The notes: generated from the sequence alone by a model not told the origin. 64,000 bases of DNA from Natrinema hispanicum (GCF_004217335.1 NZ_SHMP01000003.1:248001-312000); one strand, 5' to 3'. Shown: positions 45,243 to 54,828, numbered from the stretch's first letter. Translations and numbers: made by a program.

Positions 45243-46373
45243 ATGAACGATCTTCGCACCGGGTTGAGTTACGGTGACGTGCTTCTCGTCCCGAAGCGCT
45301 CACCAGTCGAGAGTCGCCGCGACGTGGATCTCTCGACGTCGTTTACGCCAGGTATCGAACTCGAGACGCCGCTGGTTTCTGCTGCGATGGACACCGTCAC
45401 GGAAGCCGAGCTGGCGATTGCCCTCTCGCGTGCCGGCGGGCTCGGCGTCCTCCATCGCTTTCTCACGCCGGACGAACAGGCCAGTCAGGTCGAGCAGGTG
45501 GTCGACGCTGGCGAACGCGTCGCCGCCGCCGTCGGGATCAACGAGGACTACGTCGCCCGAGCCGATGTGCTCGTCGCGGCCGGCGTCGACGCGCTCGTGG
45601 TCGACGTGGCTCACGGCCACCTCGAGGGCGCGCTCGAGGCCGTCGAACGGCTTCGGTCGGCGTTCCCGGCGACCGATCTCGTCGCCGGTAACGTCGCGAC
45701 ACCGGAGGGTGTCGAAGACCTCGCGGCGGCGGGAGCCGACTGCGTGAAAGTCGGCATCGGCCCGGGCTCGCACTGTACCACCCGAAAGGTTGCCGGTGCA
45801 GGTGTCCCACAGCTGACTGCCGTCGACGACTGCACAGATGTGGCCGAGGGTCTCGGTGTGACGATCTGTGCAGACGGCGGAATCCGCACCTCGGGCGATG
45901 CGGTGAAGGCGCTGATGGCGGGAGCCGACACCGTGATGGTCGGCAGTCTCCTCGCTGGCACCGAGGAATCACCCGGTGCTGTCGTCGAGGTCGACGGCAC
46001 ACGATACAAGCGCTCACGAGGGATGGCGACCACCATCGCCGCCGAAAAGCGCGACGACAAAGACATCGACGTGCGCGCCGACGAAGGTGTCGAAGCACTG
46101 ACGCCGTACAAGGGATCGCTCGAGGACGTCATCACGGAGTTTTGTGCCGGCATTCAGTCGGGGCTTTCCTACTGTGGCGGGGCGACGATCCCTGCGGCCC
46201 GCGAGAACGCGGAGTTCATTCGTGTTGCCCCGAGCGCGAAAGCACGGGAAGGGTATCACACAGATCACGACTGGGAGGGCGTCAGCGTCGACAGCACGGG
46301 TCGGGCCGTCGGCGGCGAGACGACTGAGTCAGAGGGGGCGACCGTTGCGGACGCGTCAGCCGAAGACGACTGA
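45243..46373 (+). CDS. IMP dehydrogenase / GMP reductase family protein without CBS domains
   Basis: The 376-residue TIM barrel has the catalytic-cysteine loop GIGPGSHCTTRKVAG and the nucleotide loop CADGGIRTSGDAVKALMAGAD. Unlike full IMPDH (about 490 residues) there is no CBS pair between the early strands. In the flap it reads YKRSRGMATTIAAEKRD, different from the YQGMGS of IMPDH. It could be an IMPDH variant or a GMP reductase; the sequence alone does not decide. A ggagggg site 6-10 bases upstream fixes the ATG at 45243. Confidence 0.82.
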   Translation: MNDLRTGLSYGDVLLVPKRSPVESRRDVDLSTSFTPGIELETPLVSAAMDTVTEAELAIALSRAGGLGVLHRFLTPDEQASQVEQVVDAGERVAAAVGINEDYVARADVLVAAGVDALVVDVAHGHLEGALEAVERLRSAFPATDLVAGNVATPEGVEDLAAAGADCVKVGIGPGSHCTTRKVAGAGVPQLTAVDDCTDVAEGLGVTICADGGIRTSGDAVKALMAGADTVMVGSLLAGTEESPGAVVEVDGTRYKRSRGMATTIAAEKRDDKDIDVRADEGVEALTPYKGSLEDVITEFCAGIQSGLSYCGGATIPAARENAEFIRVAPSAKAREGYHTDHDWEGVSVDSTGRAVGGETTESEGATVADASAEDD

Positions 46374-46485
46374 GACGAAACTGGCGAGGCGAGGGCAGGG
46401 AGGACACACCGGCACTGTGCCGTCGCCGTCCCATTACGGGGCGGAATCCTCAAGCGATTTGCCGCTGGCGGCCGACGGACCACGT

Positions 46486-46938
46486 ATGACAACGACAGTT
46501 CTGGTTGCGTTCGACGAATCACCACAAGCGACCGCTGCACTACAGCACGCGCTCTCGAATGCCGATGATGCGGAAATCCACGTTCTCCACGTCAACGATC
46601 CACGGGAGTGGGCCGGCTCTGCCGGCGTCGATGGGGTCTTCTACGCGGACGACGCCTTCGAGCGATCGAAGGACGCTGCCGAAGCCGTCCTCGAGAACGC
46701 CGAGGACATCGCCAGCGAGTACGACACCGAGATCACGACGGTGACCGAGGTCGGAATCGTCTCCGATACGATCGTCTCCTATGCGGAAGACCACGACATC
46801 GATCAGATCGTCCTCGGAAGCCACGGGCGGCATGGGCTCTCGCGGTTCCTGCTTGGCAGCGTCGCCGAACGGGTCGTTCGCCGTGCCCCTGGGACGGTGA
46901 CGGTCGTTCGCGACGAAAGTCCGACGGACGACTCGTAA
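46486..46938 (+). CDS. UspA universal stress protein
   Basis: The 150-residue domain begins MTTTVLVAFDESPQATAAL and has the ATP signature GSHGRHGLSRFLLGS near residue 123. It shares the same orientation as the IMPDH gene and is convergent with the tandem UspA gene 10 bases beyond. Confidence 0.88.
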   Translation: MTTTVLVAFDESPQATAALQHALSNADDAEIHVLHVNDPREWAGSAGVDGVFYADDAFERSKDAAEAVLENAEDIASEYDTEITTVTEVGIVSDTIVSYAEDHDIDQIVLGSHGRHGLSRFLLGSVAERVVRRAPGTVTVVRDESPTDDS

Positions 46939-46947
46939 GCGGACGTC

Positions 46948-47829
46948 TCAAGAGCGCGTCACGATCAGTATCGGCACGTCGACCGACCGGAGCACGGCCC
47001 CGGAGACGCTCCCGAGCAGTTGTCGCCGGAGGTTCGACCGGCCATGCGAGCCCATGACGACGAGATCGATGTCGTGGGCCCCGATGTACTCACGGATTTC
47101 GGCCGCAACGCCATCGAGCGACGTTTTTTCGACGGCAGTCTCGACGTCGACGTCGCCTGTCGCGTCGATTTCGGCCGCGAGTTCGTCGACGATCGCCTCG
47201 CCTTCGTCTTCGAGGCGATCGACGAACGATTCCTCGAGGCCGCCCGCGCTGAACGCCCCGCCGGCGGCCTGCAGATCGATAACGCTCAGGACGTGTGCGG
47301 TCGCCCCGCACTGCTGTGCAACGGCACTGGCGCGGGGGGCAGCACGGGTAGCGTTGTCGCTCCCGTCGGTCGGCACGAGCAGTCGATCGTAGTCGAACGA
47401 GTCGCCAGTCGACTGGTCGCCGGTCGGAACGACGAGGACAGGCACGTCGCTCCGATGGAGGACTCCCTCAGTGACGCCGCCGAGAAGCCGTTTTCCCAGG
47501 CCCGTGATCCCCTGTCGCCCAATGACGATCAGTCCCGTCTCGTAATCGGCCGCGAGCCTGGCGATCCGTGCCGCGGGCGAGCCGTCAGTTACCGTCGTCG
47601 TCACCGACTGGTCGTGGTCGGCTGCGAGCCGCTCGATTTCACCGACGATTTCTTCGCCGCGCTCCCGGAGCTGTGCCTGCTCGTCGCTCGTCCGAGTGCT
47701 CGAGCGCCGGTCGATGACGTGGAGGACGTCGACGGCCGCGTCGAACCGCCGGGCGAGATCGAGGCCGCGGCGTGCGGCCCGTGTGGCCTCGTCGCTGCCG
47801 TCGACGGGGATCAGAATGCGATCGTACAT
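46948..47829 (-). CDS. Tandem UspA protein (two domains)
   Basis: The 293-residue protein has two UspA domains: MYDRILIPVDGSDEATRAARR (1-140) and YDRLLVPTDGSDNATRAAPRA (from about 147). The second contains GSHGRSNLRRQLLGS; the first has IGRQGITGLGKRLLGG, where the final position is GG rather than GS/GT. The tandem form can fold as an internal dimer. Confidence 0.9.
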   Translation of the reverse strand: MYDRILIPVDGSDEATRAARRGLDLARRFDAAVDVLHVIDRRSSTRTSDEQAQLRERGEEIVGEIERLAADHDQSVTTTVTDGSPAARIARLAADYETGLIVIGRQGITGLGKRLLGGVTEGVLHRSDVPVLVVPTGDQSTGDSFDYDRLLVPTDGSDNATRAAPRASAVAQQCGATAHVLSVIDLQAAGGAFSAGGLEESFVDRLEDEGEAIVDELAAEIDATGDVDVETAVEKTSLDGVAAEIREYIGAHDIDLVVMGSHGRSNLRRQLLGSVSGAVLRSVDVPILIVTRS

Positions 47830-47880
47830 TGGTTCGTCCTTCGACGGACGGCTCCTTCAGTATACTGTCAGTTACCAGTC

Positions 47881-47961
47881 ATACGATCTCCTGGAAGTCA
47901 TTGCCGGTGGAACCGCGACCGCCCTGCGGTCCCATCGGTGAATCGGGACAGCAACCCGTAT
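47881..47961. repeat. Palindromic repeat, copy C (81 bp)
   Basis: The ends are ATACGATCTCCTGG and GACAGCAACCCGTAT. The interior holds ccggtggaaccgcgaccgcc, shared in part with copies B and D but in the opposite internal orientation. It is located between two minus-strand genes. Confidence 0.6.
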
Positions 47962-47982
47962 CAGTGACCACAGCACTCCGCG

Positions 47983-48687
47983 TCAGCGGTCCTGCCCGAC
48001 GGCCTCCGTGCGGAGTTCGTCCTCGCTTTTCCACGTCCGGTTTCGCATCGCGATAAACACCGCGAGCAGATAGAACGCGACGACCGCCGCGGTGACCGCC
48101 AGCCCAGGAATGCTGCCGACGGCGGCGCTTTCGGGCCACGGCCGGGTAGAAAAGGCCGCGATGCGGATGACCCACGCACTCAGCGTGATCGAAAACAATA
48201 CCAGATAGATCCGGCGCAATCGATGCGCGATCGCTTCCTCGAAGGAAATCTTGATCACTGGCTGTCGGTAGTCCCGGCTCAGCTTCTCGCGCCAGTTTGT
48301 GTCCTCGAGGCCGGCCGAGGGGTCGAGGCCGTACGCGAAGACGTTCTTCTGCAGCGTCCGGACGCGTCCACGCCAGATATCGTAGCCGCGGAAGCGACGC
48401 GCCTCGATCACCAGGAAGGCGGTCAGCGCCGCCGTCCCCAGCAGGAGGATGTAGTGAGGGTTGTTCCGGCTCGAGAACGTCCACGTCAGGATGGCGCTCA
48501 TGATGACGATCGCCCAGTAGGTCGTCTGATCGAGTCGCTCACGCCAGAACTTCATCCGGTGGATTTCGCCCCGGTAGAGGTGGGCCAGACTCGAGCTTGG
48601 CCCCATCTCCTCCTCCAGCAACCCGCGTCCGATCTCGCGGTGGTCGGCGTCGGTCGGATCGACGTCTTTTGTTGACTCACGGTCCAT
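47983..48687 (-). CDS. DUF2270 membrane protein
   Basis: The 234-residue protein has an N-terminal region with LAHLYRGEIHRMKFWRERLDQTT, a hydrophobic pair (YWAIVIMSAILTW, YILLLGTAALTAFLVIEARR), and two further helices near the C-terminus. The pattern matches DUF2270 membrane proteins whose role is unknown to me. It probably sits in the cytoplasmic membrane. Confidence 0.82.
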   Translation of the reverse strand: MDRESTKDVDPTDADHREIGRGLLEEEMGPSSSLAHLYRGEIHRMKFWRERLDQTTYWAIVIMSAILTWTFSSRNNPHYILLLGTAALTAFLVIEARRFRGYDIWRGRVRTLQKNVFAYGLDPSAGLEDTNWREKLSRDYRQPVIKISFEEAIAHRLRRIYLVLFSITLSAWVIRIAAFSTRPWPESAAVGSIPGLAVTAAVVAFYLLAVFIAMRNRTWKSEDELRTEAVGQDR

Positions 48688-48840
48688 CGTGGGAGACCGT
48701 ACTCAATCGACAGCGAAAGAAGGCGTGGATTTCGTCGTGACGTGGGACTGCTACCCAGGGGGTATGAATCGGAAAATTCGGCGCTCTCGGAATCAGGTCA
48801 CTACGTGTGAACAGGGGTTTATAGCCGTGATCGTGGTCGG

Positions 48841-49341
48841 ATGGGAACGAGAATGAACTTCGACGAGTTTACCGGCCAGATCCAGCACCGACTCGAACTC
48901 CCAGGCACTGGCGAGACCGTGCGGGCGATCCGGGCGACGCTCATGACGCTCGGACAGCGCATTCCGGCGGGTGCAGCCGAGGATCTCGCCGCGTCGCTCC
49001 CGATGGAGATCCGCTGGTACATGACCGGAGCCGTCGCCGATCACGGCCAGCGATTCGACTGGAGCGAGTTCGTCTCGCGAGTCAGCGAGATCGAGGAGAC
49101 CGATCCGTCGACCGCGGCCTATCACGCCCGCGTCATCATCGATCTCGTCGAGACCCTGGTGGCACCGTCCGATTTCGAGCAGCTCCGAAATCAGCTCCCC
49201 GAGGACCAACACGACGAGAACTGGGGGAAGCTATTCGAAGTGATCGACGCCGGCGGCTGGGGTGAGGCCGAGGAAGCACAGACCGGCGGCGGGCCACAAC
49301 CAGAACCGGAGGAACCCGGCGCGGACGAGCCAGACGCCTGA
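48841..49341 (+). CDS. DUF2267 protein
   Basis: The 166-residue protein contains the DUF2267 pattern FDEFTGQIQHRLELPGTGETVRAIRATLMTLGQRI and the EFVSRVSEIEETDPSTAAYHARVI repeat; two related helical units are visible. A proline/glutamate-rich tail (GGGPQPEPEEPGADEPDA) closes it. A TATA-like tttata at 48818-48823 allows either ATG 48841 or ATG 48853 (MNFDEF) as start. Confidence 0.82.
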   Translation: MGTRMNFDEFTGQIQHRLELPGTGETVRAIRATLMTLGQRIPAGAAEDLAASLPMEIRWYMTGAVADHGQRFDWSEFVSRVSEIEETDPSTAAYHARVIIDLVETLVAPSDFEQLRNQLPEDQHDENWGKLFEVIDAGGWGEAEEAQTGGGPQPEPEEPGADEPDA

Positions 49342-49387
49342 GCCGAACGCGGTCGTCCGGTCGGCGTTGTCGCTGCACAGCCCGCCA

Positions 49388-50026
49388 TCAGTCGGGACGG
49401 GCCCAGTTGCCGGACTCCTCGATCCGAACCTCGATTTCGTTGGTCCGCATAAACGGCGGCGTCCACGGATCGTTGTACTGGAGCACCACTGGCTGGCCAC
49501 GCGTCTCGATCCCTCGTCGTTCGAGCGTCTCGAGCAATCGGTTCCGCTGGCGGTCGACGCGGTCGGCCGTCGCATACCACGAGAACCGCCGGACAGCGAC
49601 CGTTCGTTCCGGTTCGACGACGAGTCGAACGTCGGCGTCGGTCGGTACTGGGGCGGTCTCGGGCGTATACGTATCCGGGAGATAGAACGCCATCGTCACG
49701 CGGCCGTCGTCGGCGTCGGTTCGGACGGGCGCAGTCATCGAAATCGATTCGCGCTGTGTCGCCACCGGTGTGGTCATCGCAACGTCTTCATCTCGTGCGT
49801 TCGCACCCGAAATGTAGCGAAAGAGCCGCCGGAACGCCGTTCGGTTGTTCGGCGCTGTCGTTTCGACGAGCACCGATCGCGGATACCGCCGAATCTCGAC
49901 GCCGTCGAATCGAGCCAGCGTCTCCGAGGAGATGCGTTCGGTCGTCCGGCTGACGTAGACGCCCCAGCCGACCCACGCAGCGAGCAGGCCGCCGAGCGCG
50001 AGCAAGAGCCGCCGTATCGATCGCAT
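49388..50026 (-). CDS. SOUL heme-binding family protein, membrane-anchored
   Basis: The 212-residue protein starts MRSIRRLLLALGGLLAAWVGWG, one membrane anchor, followed by a SOUL-type domain: VEIRRYPRSVLVETTAP, EDVAMTTPVATQRESISMTAPV and VTMAFYLPDTYTPETAP. SOUL proteins bind heme or tetrapyrroles. The exterior or interior orientation is not certain. Confidence 0.88.
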   Translation of the reverse strand: MRSIRRLLLALGGLLAAWVGWGVYVSRTTERISSETLARFDGVEIRRYPRSVLVETTAPNNRTAFRRLFRYISGANARDEDVAMTTPVATQRESISMTAPVRTDADDGRVTMAFYLPDTYTPETAPVPTDADVRLVVEPERTVAVRRFSWYATADRVDRQRNRLLETLERRGIETRGQPVVLQYNDPWTPPFMRTNEIEVRIEESGNWARPD

Positions 50027-50155
50027 ACGGTGGCGACCACCACGCGTACACCGATAGTGCTGGTGACTGTTCTCAAGACGTGCTCGGAACCGGCCGGCCT
50101 CGAGAAGTGGGCACTGGCCCACAACGTTACTATCGTCCCCGCCATTGCTGTCGGT

Positions 50156-50656
50156 ATGACGTTCGTCGTCCCGTTCGATGGATCGGAACTGGCCGAAACG
50201 GCGCTTGCACGGGCCGTCGAGTACGGCCGTGCCCTCGAGGAGCCGGTCGCAGCCATCAGCGTCGTCCCAGAACGGAAAGGCTACGCACGCGAGAAGGGCT
50301 GGATCGGTCCCGACGAGGCGTTCGACATCGACGCAGTCATCGAGACCCTTCGCGAGCAGGTCAAGTCGATCGCACCCGACGCCACATTCGAGTACGAACG
50401 GATTCGCGAGTTTCCACCCGAACAGCGACTGGCTGGTCGAATCGAGCGACTAGCACAGCAGTACGATCCGACAGTCGTGTTCCTCGGCAGCGACAACGTC
50501 GGCCGCGTCGTGACGCCGCTGGCGAGCGTCGGCGTCCACGTCGCCGCCGACAACACCTACGACGTCCACATCGTCCGCCAGACATCGCCGCCACGGCTCG
50601 CGGGCCTCGAGCCACATCCGGATTTCTATCCCGACTCGGAATCAGACTCGGAGTAA
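50156..50656 (+). CDS. UspA-like protein lacking the ATP signature
   Basis: The 166-residue domain MTFVVPFDGSELAETALARAV is UspA-like, with a C-terminal stretch VVFLGSDNVGRVVTPLASVGVHVAADNTYDVH. The usual G-2x-G-9x-G-S/T motif is not in place, so ATP binding is doubtful. It has a Glu/Asp-rich tail (PDFYPDSESDSE). Confidence 0.75.
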   Translation: MTFVVPFDGSELAETALARAVEYGRALEEPVAAISVVPERKGYAREKGWIGPDEAFDIDAVIETLREQVKSIAPDATFEYERIREFPPEQRLAGRIERLAQQYDPTVVFLGSDNVGRVVTPLASVGVHVAADNTYDVHIVRQTSPPRLAGLEPHPDFYPDSESDSE

Positions 50657-50826
50657 CGTCGCTTAGGGCTCGAGTGGGCTGGCCGACCGCTACGACACGA
50701 AGCGAGGGCGCTATTGAAACCCGCAGCAGTGATCGCTTTTTACAGTCTCAATTGTTCAGTGCAGATCGTGATCGTATCAGAGATCCATAAAGAATATATC
50801 CGCCATACATATGTGCTAACATACAG

Positions 50827-51021
50827 ATGTCCTTGTCAAGAGATGGTTCCCTATTCGGTATAGCACTCATTCTATATGGGATTTACTTGGAAATATCTGG
50901 ATTTATGTCGAGTCTCTATCCCATGGTTGGACTACTCGTTGTCGCTCTCGCATTCTTGGGGAGTGTGGTGTCTGTCTTGCATTCGATCAAGGCAGATGAC
51001 CACTCGGCGAGCGAGGTGTAA
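50827..51021 (+). CDS. Small membrane protein, 64 residues
   Basis: The protein has two hydrophobic segments (LFGIALILYGIYLEISGF, MVGLLVVALAFLGSVVSVL) and a short polar tail. The gene and its upstream region (gaatatatcc, acatatgtgcta) are AT-richer than neighbours, which may mean it was acquired. No family is recognised. Confidence 0.6.
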   Translation: MSLSRDGSLFGIALILYGIYLEISGFMSSLYPMVGLLVVALAFLGSVVSVLHSIKADDHSASEV

Positions 51022-51108
51022 CGGCCAGTTCGCATTCTTTGACGACCGGGTGCTTCATCCCGTTTATGTCTGATAGATGTTGTTTCAACAGAGCCGAAGC
51101 GAGTAGAC

Positions 51109-51528
51109 TTAGGCAGTTAACACCGGTCGGTCGGCCGATCGGACGACGCGTTCGGCGACGCTCCCGATCTTGCCGCCACGAGAGTGACTCTGGCCCTGGT
51201 AGCCGATCACGATGAGGTCCGCGTCGACGGTATCGGCCCGCGTGAGGATCTCCTCCCAGGGACGGCCATGGCAGAGACACGTCGAGACCTCGGCTCCGTA
51301 GTTGTCGGCGCGCTCGGCGAGGTCGTTGAGCAGCGCCTGGCCGCGCTCCTCGAGGTCGTTGAGCACGATTTCGGCGCTGCTGAGTGCGGGTTCGCCGTAG
51401 CGGTAGGTCTCGACGCAGTAGAGGGCGTCGACGTGCGAATCGTATTGTTCGGCCAGCGCCAGTGCGTGTTCGACGGCGCGGTTTGCCGGGTCGCTGCCGT
51501 CGGTTGGAACGAGGATCGTATCATACAT
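51109..51528 (-). CDS. UspA universal stress protein (first of a tandem pair)
   Basis: The 139-residue domain MYDTILVPTDGSDPANRAVEH has a changed ATP region IGYQGQSHSRGGKIGS near residue 117. It is a paralogue of the gene at 51605 (MYDTILVPTDGSDAANRATEH), with about 70 bases between them. An upstream ATG in frame (MSYFFRF) is discarded because the UspA start motif begins at MYDT. Confidence 0.87.
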   Translation of the reverse strand: MYDTILVPTDGSDPANRAVEHALALAEQYDSHVDALYCVETYRYGEPALSSAEIVLNDLEERGQALLNDLAERADNYGAEVSTCLCHGRPWEEILTRADTVDADLIVIGYQGQSHSRGGKIGSVAERVVRSADRPVLTA

Positions 51529-51604
51529 CGTCGCAGTACGGTCCACGCGAAACCGGAAGAAATAGCTCACACGCCGTCGTATGATACGTTTTCACGCCTG
51601 AGTG

Positions 51605-52018
51605 TCAGGCCGTAATGACCGGCCGATCCCCGTACCGAACGACGCGTTCGGCGTTGCTCCCGATCGTTCCCCCGATGCCGCCGAGTCCGCGATTGCCGAT
51701 GACGATCAGGTCGGCGTCGATCTCGTCTGCGTACGCCATGATCTCCGACGAGGGGCGGCCGTCGACGACCTCGGTCGTGGCCTGCACCTGGCCTGCGTCG
51801 GCCCGCTCTTCGAGTTCCGCAAGTACCTCACGGCCCCGTTCCTCGAGTTCCTCGAGAACGTCTTCGGTCCCGAGCGTTTGCTTGCCATAGCGTTGGGTAT
51901 CCACGACGTAGAGACCGTACAGGTCGGCACCGAACGTGTGAGCGAGGCTCACTGCGTGTTCGGTCGCCCGGTTCGCCGCATCGCTGCCGTCGGTCGGAAC
52001 GAGGATCGTATCGTACAT
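51605..52018 (-). CDS. UspA universal stress protein (second of a tandem pair)
   Basis: The 137-residue UspA domain has the glycine-rich IGNRGLGGIGGTIGS near residue 115. It is closely related to the gene at 51109: the openings MYDTILVPTDGSD and the endings (VVRSADRPVLTA, VVRYGDRPVITA) match. This indicates a recent duplication. Confidence 0.87.
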   Translation of the reverse strand: MYDTILVPTDGSDAANRATEHAVSLAHTFGADLYGLYVVDTQRYGKQTLGTEDVLEELEERGREVLAELEERADAGQVQATTEVVDGRPSSEIMAYADEIDADLIVIGNRGLGGIGGTIGSNAERVVRYGDRPVITA

Positions 52019-52082
52019 GTCGGCGTGTCTCGTCCCACCACCGACTGACGCTTATAGGTTTCAGGCCCGATAATCAAGTTGA

Positions 52083-52634
52083 TCACGCCTCGCGGTCGGC
52101 GTACCACTCCGCGAACGCCGCGAGCGCGCGACCGCGGTGGGAGATCGCGTTCTTCTCCTCGGTACTCATCTCAGCCATCGTCTGCCCGTTGTACTCGAAA
52201 ATGGGGTCGTAGCCGAACCCGCCCTCACCGCGGGGGGCGACGAGCGTGCCAGCGACCGAGCCCGAAAACGTCTCCGTCCCGTCGGCGTCAGCGTACGCGA
52301 GGACAGTCCGGAAGCGTGCACGGCGGTTCTCCTCGGTCTCGGCGAGTCGCCACAGCCGCTCGACGCCGACGGTATCCTCGACGTACGCCGAGTACGGCCC
52401 CGGAAAGCCCCCAAGCGCGTCGACGAACAGCCCGGCGTCGTCGACCAGTACCGGCTCGTCGCTTCCCAACTCCTCGAATGCCTCGCGAGCCCCGTGAGCC
52501 GCGATTTCGGCGAGCGAGTCGCTTTGGACCTCGGTGTAGTCGTACTCGATCTGTTCGACGGGTTCGACGCCCTCGAGATACTCGCGTGCCTCGCGGACTT
52601 TCCCCTCGTTGCCGGTGACAAATTGAATGGCCAT
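52083..52634 (-). CDS. rdgB: XTP/dITP diphosphatase (RdgB/HAM1)
   Basis: The 183-residue protein has the family landmarks VTGNEGKVREAREYL, VDDAGLFVDALGGFPGPYSAY, GGFGYDPIFEYNG and ISHRGRALAAF. It hydrolyses non-canonical purine nucleoside triphosphates to monophosphates, keeping the nucleotide pool clean. Confidence 0.94.
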   Translation of the reverse strand: MAIQFVTGNEGKVREAREYLEGVEPVEQIEYDYTEVQSDSLAEIAAHGAREAFEELGSDEPVLVDDAGLFVDALGGFPGPYSAYVEDTVGVERLWRLAETEENRRARFRTVLAYADADGTETFSGSVAGTLVAPRGEGGFGYDPIFEYNGQTMAEMSTEEKNAISHRGRALAAFAEWYADREA

Positions 52635-52747
52635 ATGCGAGCGACGGTGCGTCGGCGGGAAAGCGTCATCGGTTGCGCGGCGGCTCCTCAGACGGTCAGC
52701 TGTGTGGCGAGTCGCAAACGCGACCGCGAGAAAGAACAGTCTCGCGC

Positions 52748-53032
52748 TCAGTCGTCGGTTTCGTCGACGATGACTTCGACTGGCTCGTCCGCTCGCTCCT
52801 CACTGTCGTCGCTCGAGCCCTGCTCCTGTTGCCAGAGGAGGCCGCCGGCGACGAGGACGACGAGCCACGAGCGCCAGTTGGCGAGATTCAGCGTGTAGCC
52901 GACGCCAAAGGGTTTCTCGACGAGCATGCCTTCGCCGGGCTGCCAGTACGCCGAGAGCATGCGGCCGATGCTCGGTCGTTCGAAATTGTACGGAATCCCA
53001 AGAATCTCACCGGAAGTCGGCTTGTCTGCCAT
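52748..53032 (-). CDS. DUF5808 membrane-associated protein
   Basis: The 94-residue protein starts MADKPTSGEILGIPYNFERP and has the GRMLSAYWQPGEGMLVEKPFGVGYTLNL motif, one short hydrophobic segment (WRSWLVVLVAGGLLW) and an acidic tail. I recall this pattern as DUF5808; its role is not known. It lies in the conserved haloarchaeal neighbourhood next to kae1-bud32. Confidence 0.75.
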   Translation of the reverse strand: MADKPTSGEILGIPYNFERPSIGRMLSAYWQPGEGMLVEKPFGVGYTLNLANWRSWLVVLVAGGLLWQQEQGSSDDSEERADEPVEVIVDETDD

Positions 53033-53124
53033 GGCCGGTGATACGTCGTCCCCCGATAAAGATATTGTGTGCTACGACGAGCGCTGCGAGTCGCCAACTG
53101 CAGCTGCGACCGATCGAGGTCGCC

Positions 53125-54828
53125 CTACTGTGCGTCCGACTGATACCGGCCACGCCCCTCGACATCGTGCAGGCGCTCGAGCACTCGTTCGTCACCAACG
53201 TCGCGATACCCCTCACGGGCCGCCTCGCGGAGCAGCTCGGGGTCGGCGGCGGTGCCGACGAGGCTCTGATCGAAGACGTGCAGATCCATCGCGTAGTCCT
53301 CGACGTGGTCGGTGTGGTAGCCAAGGCCGAAGTCGATGAGGTAGGTGCGATCGCCATCGACACGGACGTTCCGCGTCGTCGGATCGCCGTGGACGAACCC
53401 GGCCCGGTGGAGCCGCGCGAGGTGGCGGCCGACGTCACGAACTCGATCGGGAGACAGCGCCGCCTGCAGGTCGCGCTCGCCGACGTACTCGAGTTCCAGT
53501 CGCGCCTCGGTCCGATCGACGTCCGACAGGACCGGCGTCGGGACGCCCTCGCGGCGAGCCAGGCTGGTTAGGCGGGCCTCGAGTGTCGTCCGTTCCGTGC
53601 GGAGTCGCTCGTCGAGGGCGGGGTGGCGGTAGGTCTTGGCCCGGCGACGCTTCGTGACGCGGCCGGCCTCGGGCGCGATGTCGACCAGCGCTTCGGCCCC
53701 GCGGACCTGACTGTCGTCCGAGCCCGCGCCGCGGCCGGCCGCAAGCTCGGGCTCATCGGCTCGCTCGCGGTTCCTCACGTCACCGCTCGCGTTTTCGAGG
53801 TCCTCGCTTCGCTCGGCCCTCCCACGCCACGTCACCGGCACCTGATCGGGTCTGAAATTGGGGTCGACACGTGATTCCACGAGCGCGAGCGTATCGCCCG
53901 CGGCGTACATCTTCGCACCGAGTACGGCGATCATGCCTGCGTTGTCACCCAGGAATCGGGGTTCGGGCGCGTGGAAGTCGGCTCCACGCTGGTCGCACAT
54001 CTCGGCGAGCATCTCGCGCAGGCGGGCGTTGTGCCCAACGCCACCGCCGAGGACGAGTTCGTCGCTGCCGGTCAGTGACAGGGCACGCTCTGCGACTTCG
54101 GTCAGCATGCCGAAGATGTTCTCCTGGAGCGAGTAACAGACGTCCTCGACCGGGACGCCGTCGTCGTAGCGCTGCTTGGCAGCGCTCATGATCCCCGAAA
54201 ACGAGAAGTCCATCCCCTTGACGACGTAGGGCAGGTCGACGTATTCGCCGTCTTTGGCCGCTTGCTCGACCTTCGGCCCGCCGGGATGTGACCAGCCGAC
54301 GTGGCGGGTGAACTTGTCGATCGAGTTCCCGACGCCCGTGTCCATCGTCTCTCCGAGGACGCGATAGCGACCGTTCCGGTAGGCCAGCAGGTGGGCGTTC
54401 GCCCCGCTTGCGTTGAGACAGACCGGCGAGTCGAACCCGGAGGTGTGGCGGCCGATCTCGAGGTGGGCGACCATGTGATTGACGCCGACCAGCGGCACCT
54501 CGAGGACCTGACTCAGCGCCCGGGCGGCCGTGCCAACGACGCGCAGACAGGGGCCAAGCCCGGGGCCACGAGAGAAGGCGACGGCATCGACCGGCGGTTC
54601 TGTGGCCGGGCCGTCGTGGGTCTCGCGGGCGTGCTCGAGGATCCGCCCAACGACCTCCGGGATGGCGTCGTGCATGTGTTCGGACGCCTCGCGGGGGTGA
54701 ATGCCGCCGCTCTCGGGCTGATAGGCGTCGGTTTCGATGACTACGTCGTCGGTCTCGGCGTCGAAAAGCGCCGCGCTGGCAGCCCAGGCGGTGCCTTCGA
54801 TCCCGAGGATACGGATGGAATTACTCAC
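53125..54828 (-). CDS. Fused Kae1-Bud32: tRNA t6A synthase and protein kinase
   Basis: The 567-residue protein joins Kae1 (about 1-330; GIEGTAWAASA, HMVAHLEIGRH, LNASGANAHL, ...GGGVGHNARL) to the small RIO-like kinase Bud32 (from about 375; HRAGFVHGDPTTRNV, YLIDFGLGYHTDHVEDYAMDL). A linker rich in Glu/Ala/Asp lies between. Kae1 makes t6A at position 37 of ANN-decoding tRNAs with Bud32 as regulatory ATPase/kinase. The fusion is standard in many archaea. Confidence 0.95.
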   Translation of the reverse strand: MSNSIRILGIEGTAWAASAALFDAETDDVVIETDAYQPESGGIHPREASEHMHDAIPEVVGRILEHARETHDGPATEPPVDAVAFSRGPGLGPCLRVVGTAARALSQVLEVPLVGVNHMVAHLEIGRHTSGFDSPVCLNASGANAHLLAYRNGRYRVLGETMDTGVGNSIDKFTRHVGWSHPGGPKVEQAAKDGEYVDLPYVVKGMDFSFSGIMSAAKQRYDDGVPVEDVCYSLQENIFGMLTEVAERALSLTGSDELVLGGGVGHNARLREMLAEMCDQRGADFHAPEPRFLGDNAGMIAVLGAKMYAAGDTLALVESRVDPNFRPDQVPVTWRGRAERSEDLENASGDVRNRERADEPELAAGRGAGSDDSQVRGAEALVDIAPEAGRVTKRRRAKTYRHPALDERLRTERTTLEARLTSLARREGVPTPVLSDVDRTEARLELEYVGERDLQAALSPDRVRDVGRHLARLHRAGFVHGDPTTRNVRVDGDRTYLIDFGLGYHTDHVEDYAMDLHVFDQSLVGTAADPELLREAAREGYRDVGDERVLERLHDVEGRGRYQSDAQ

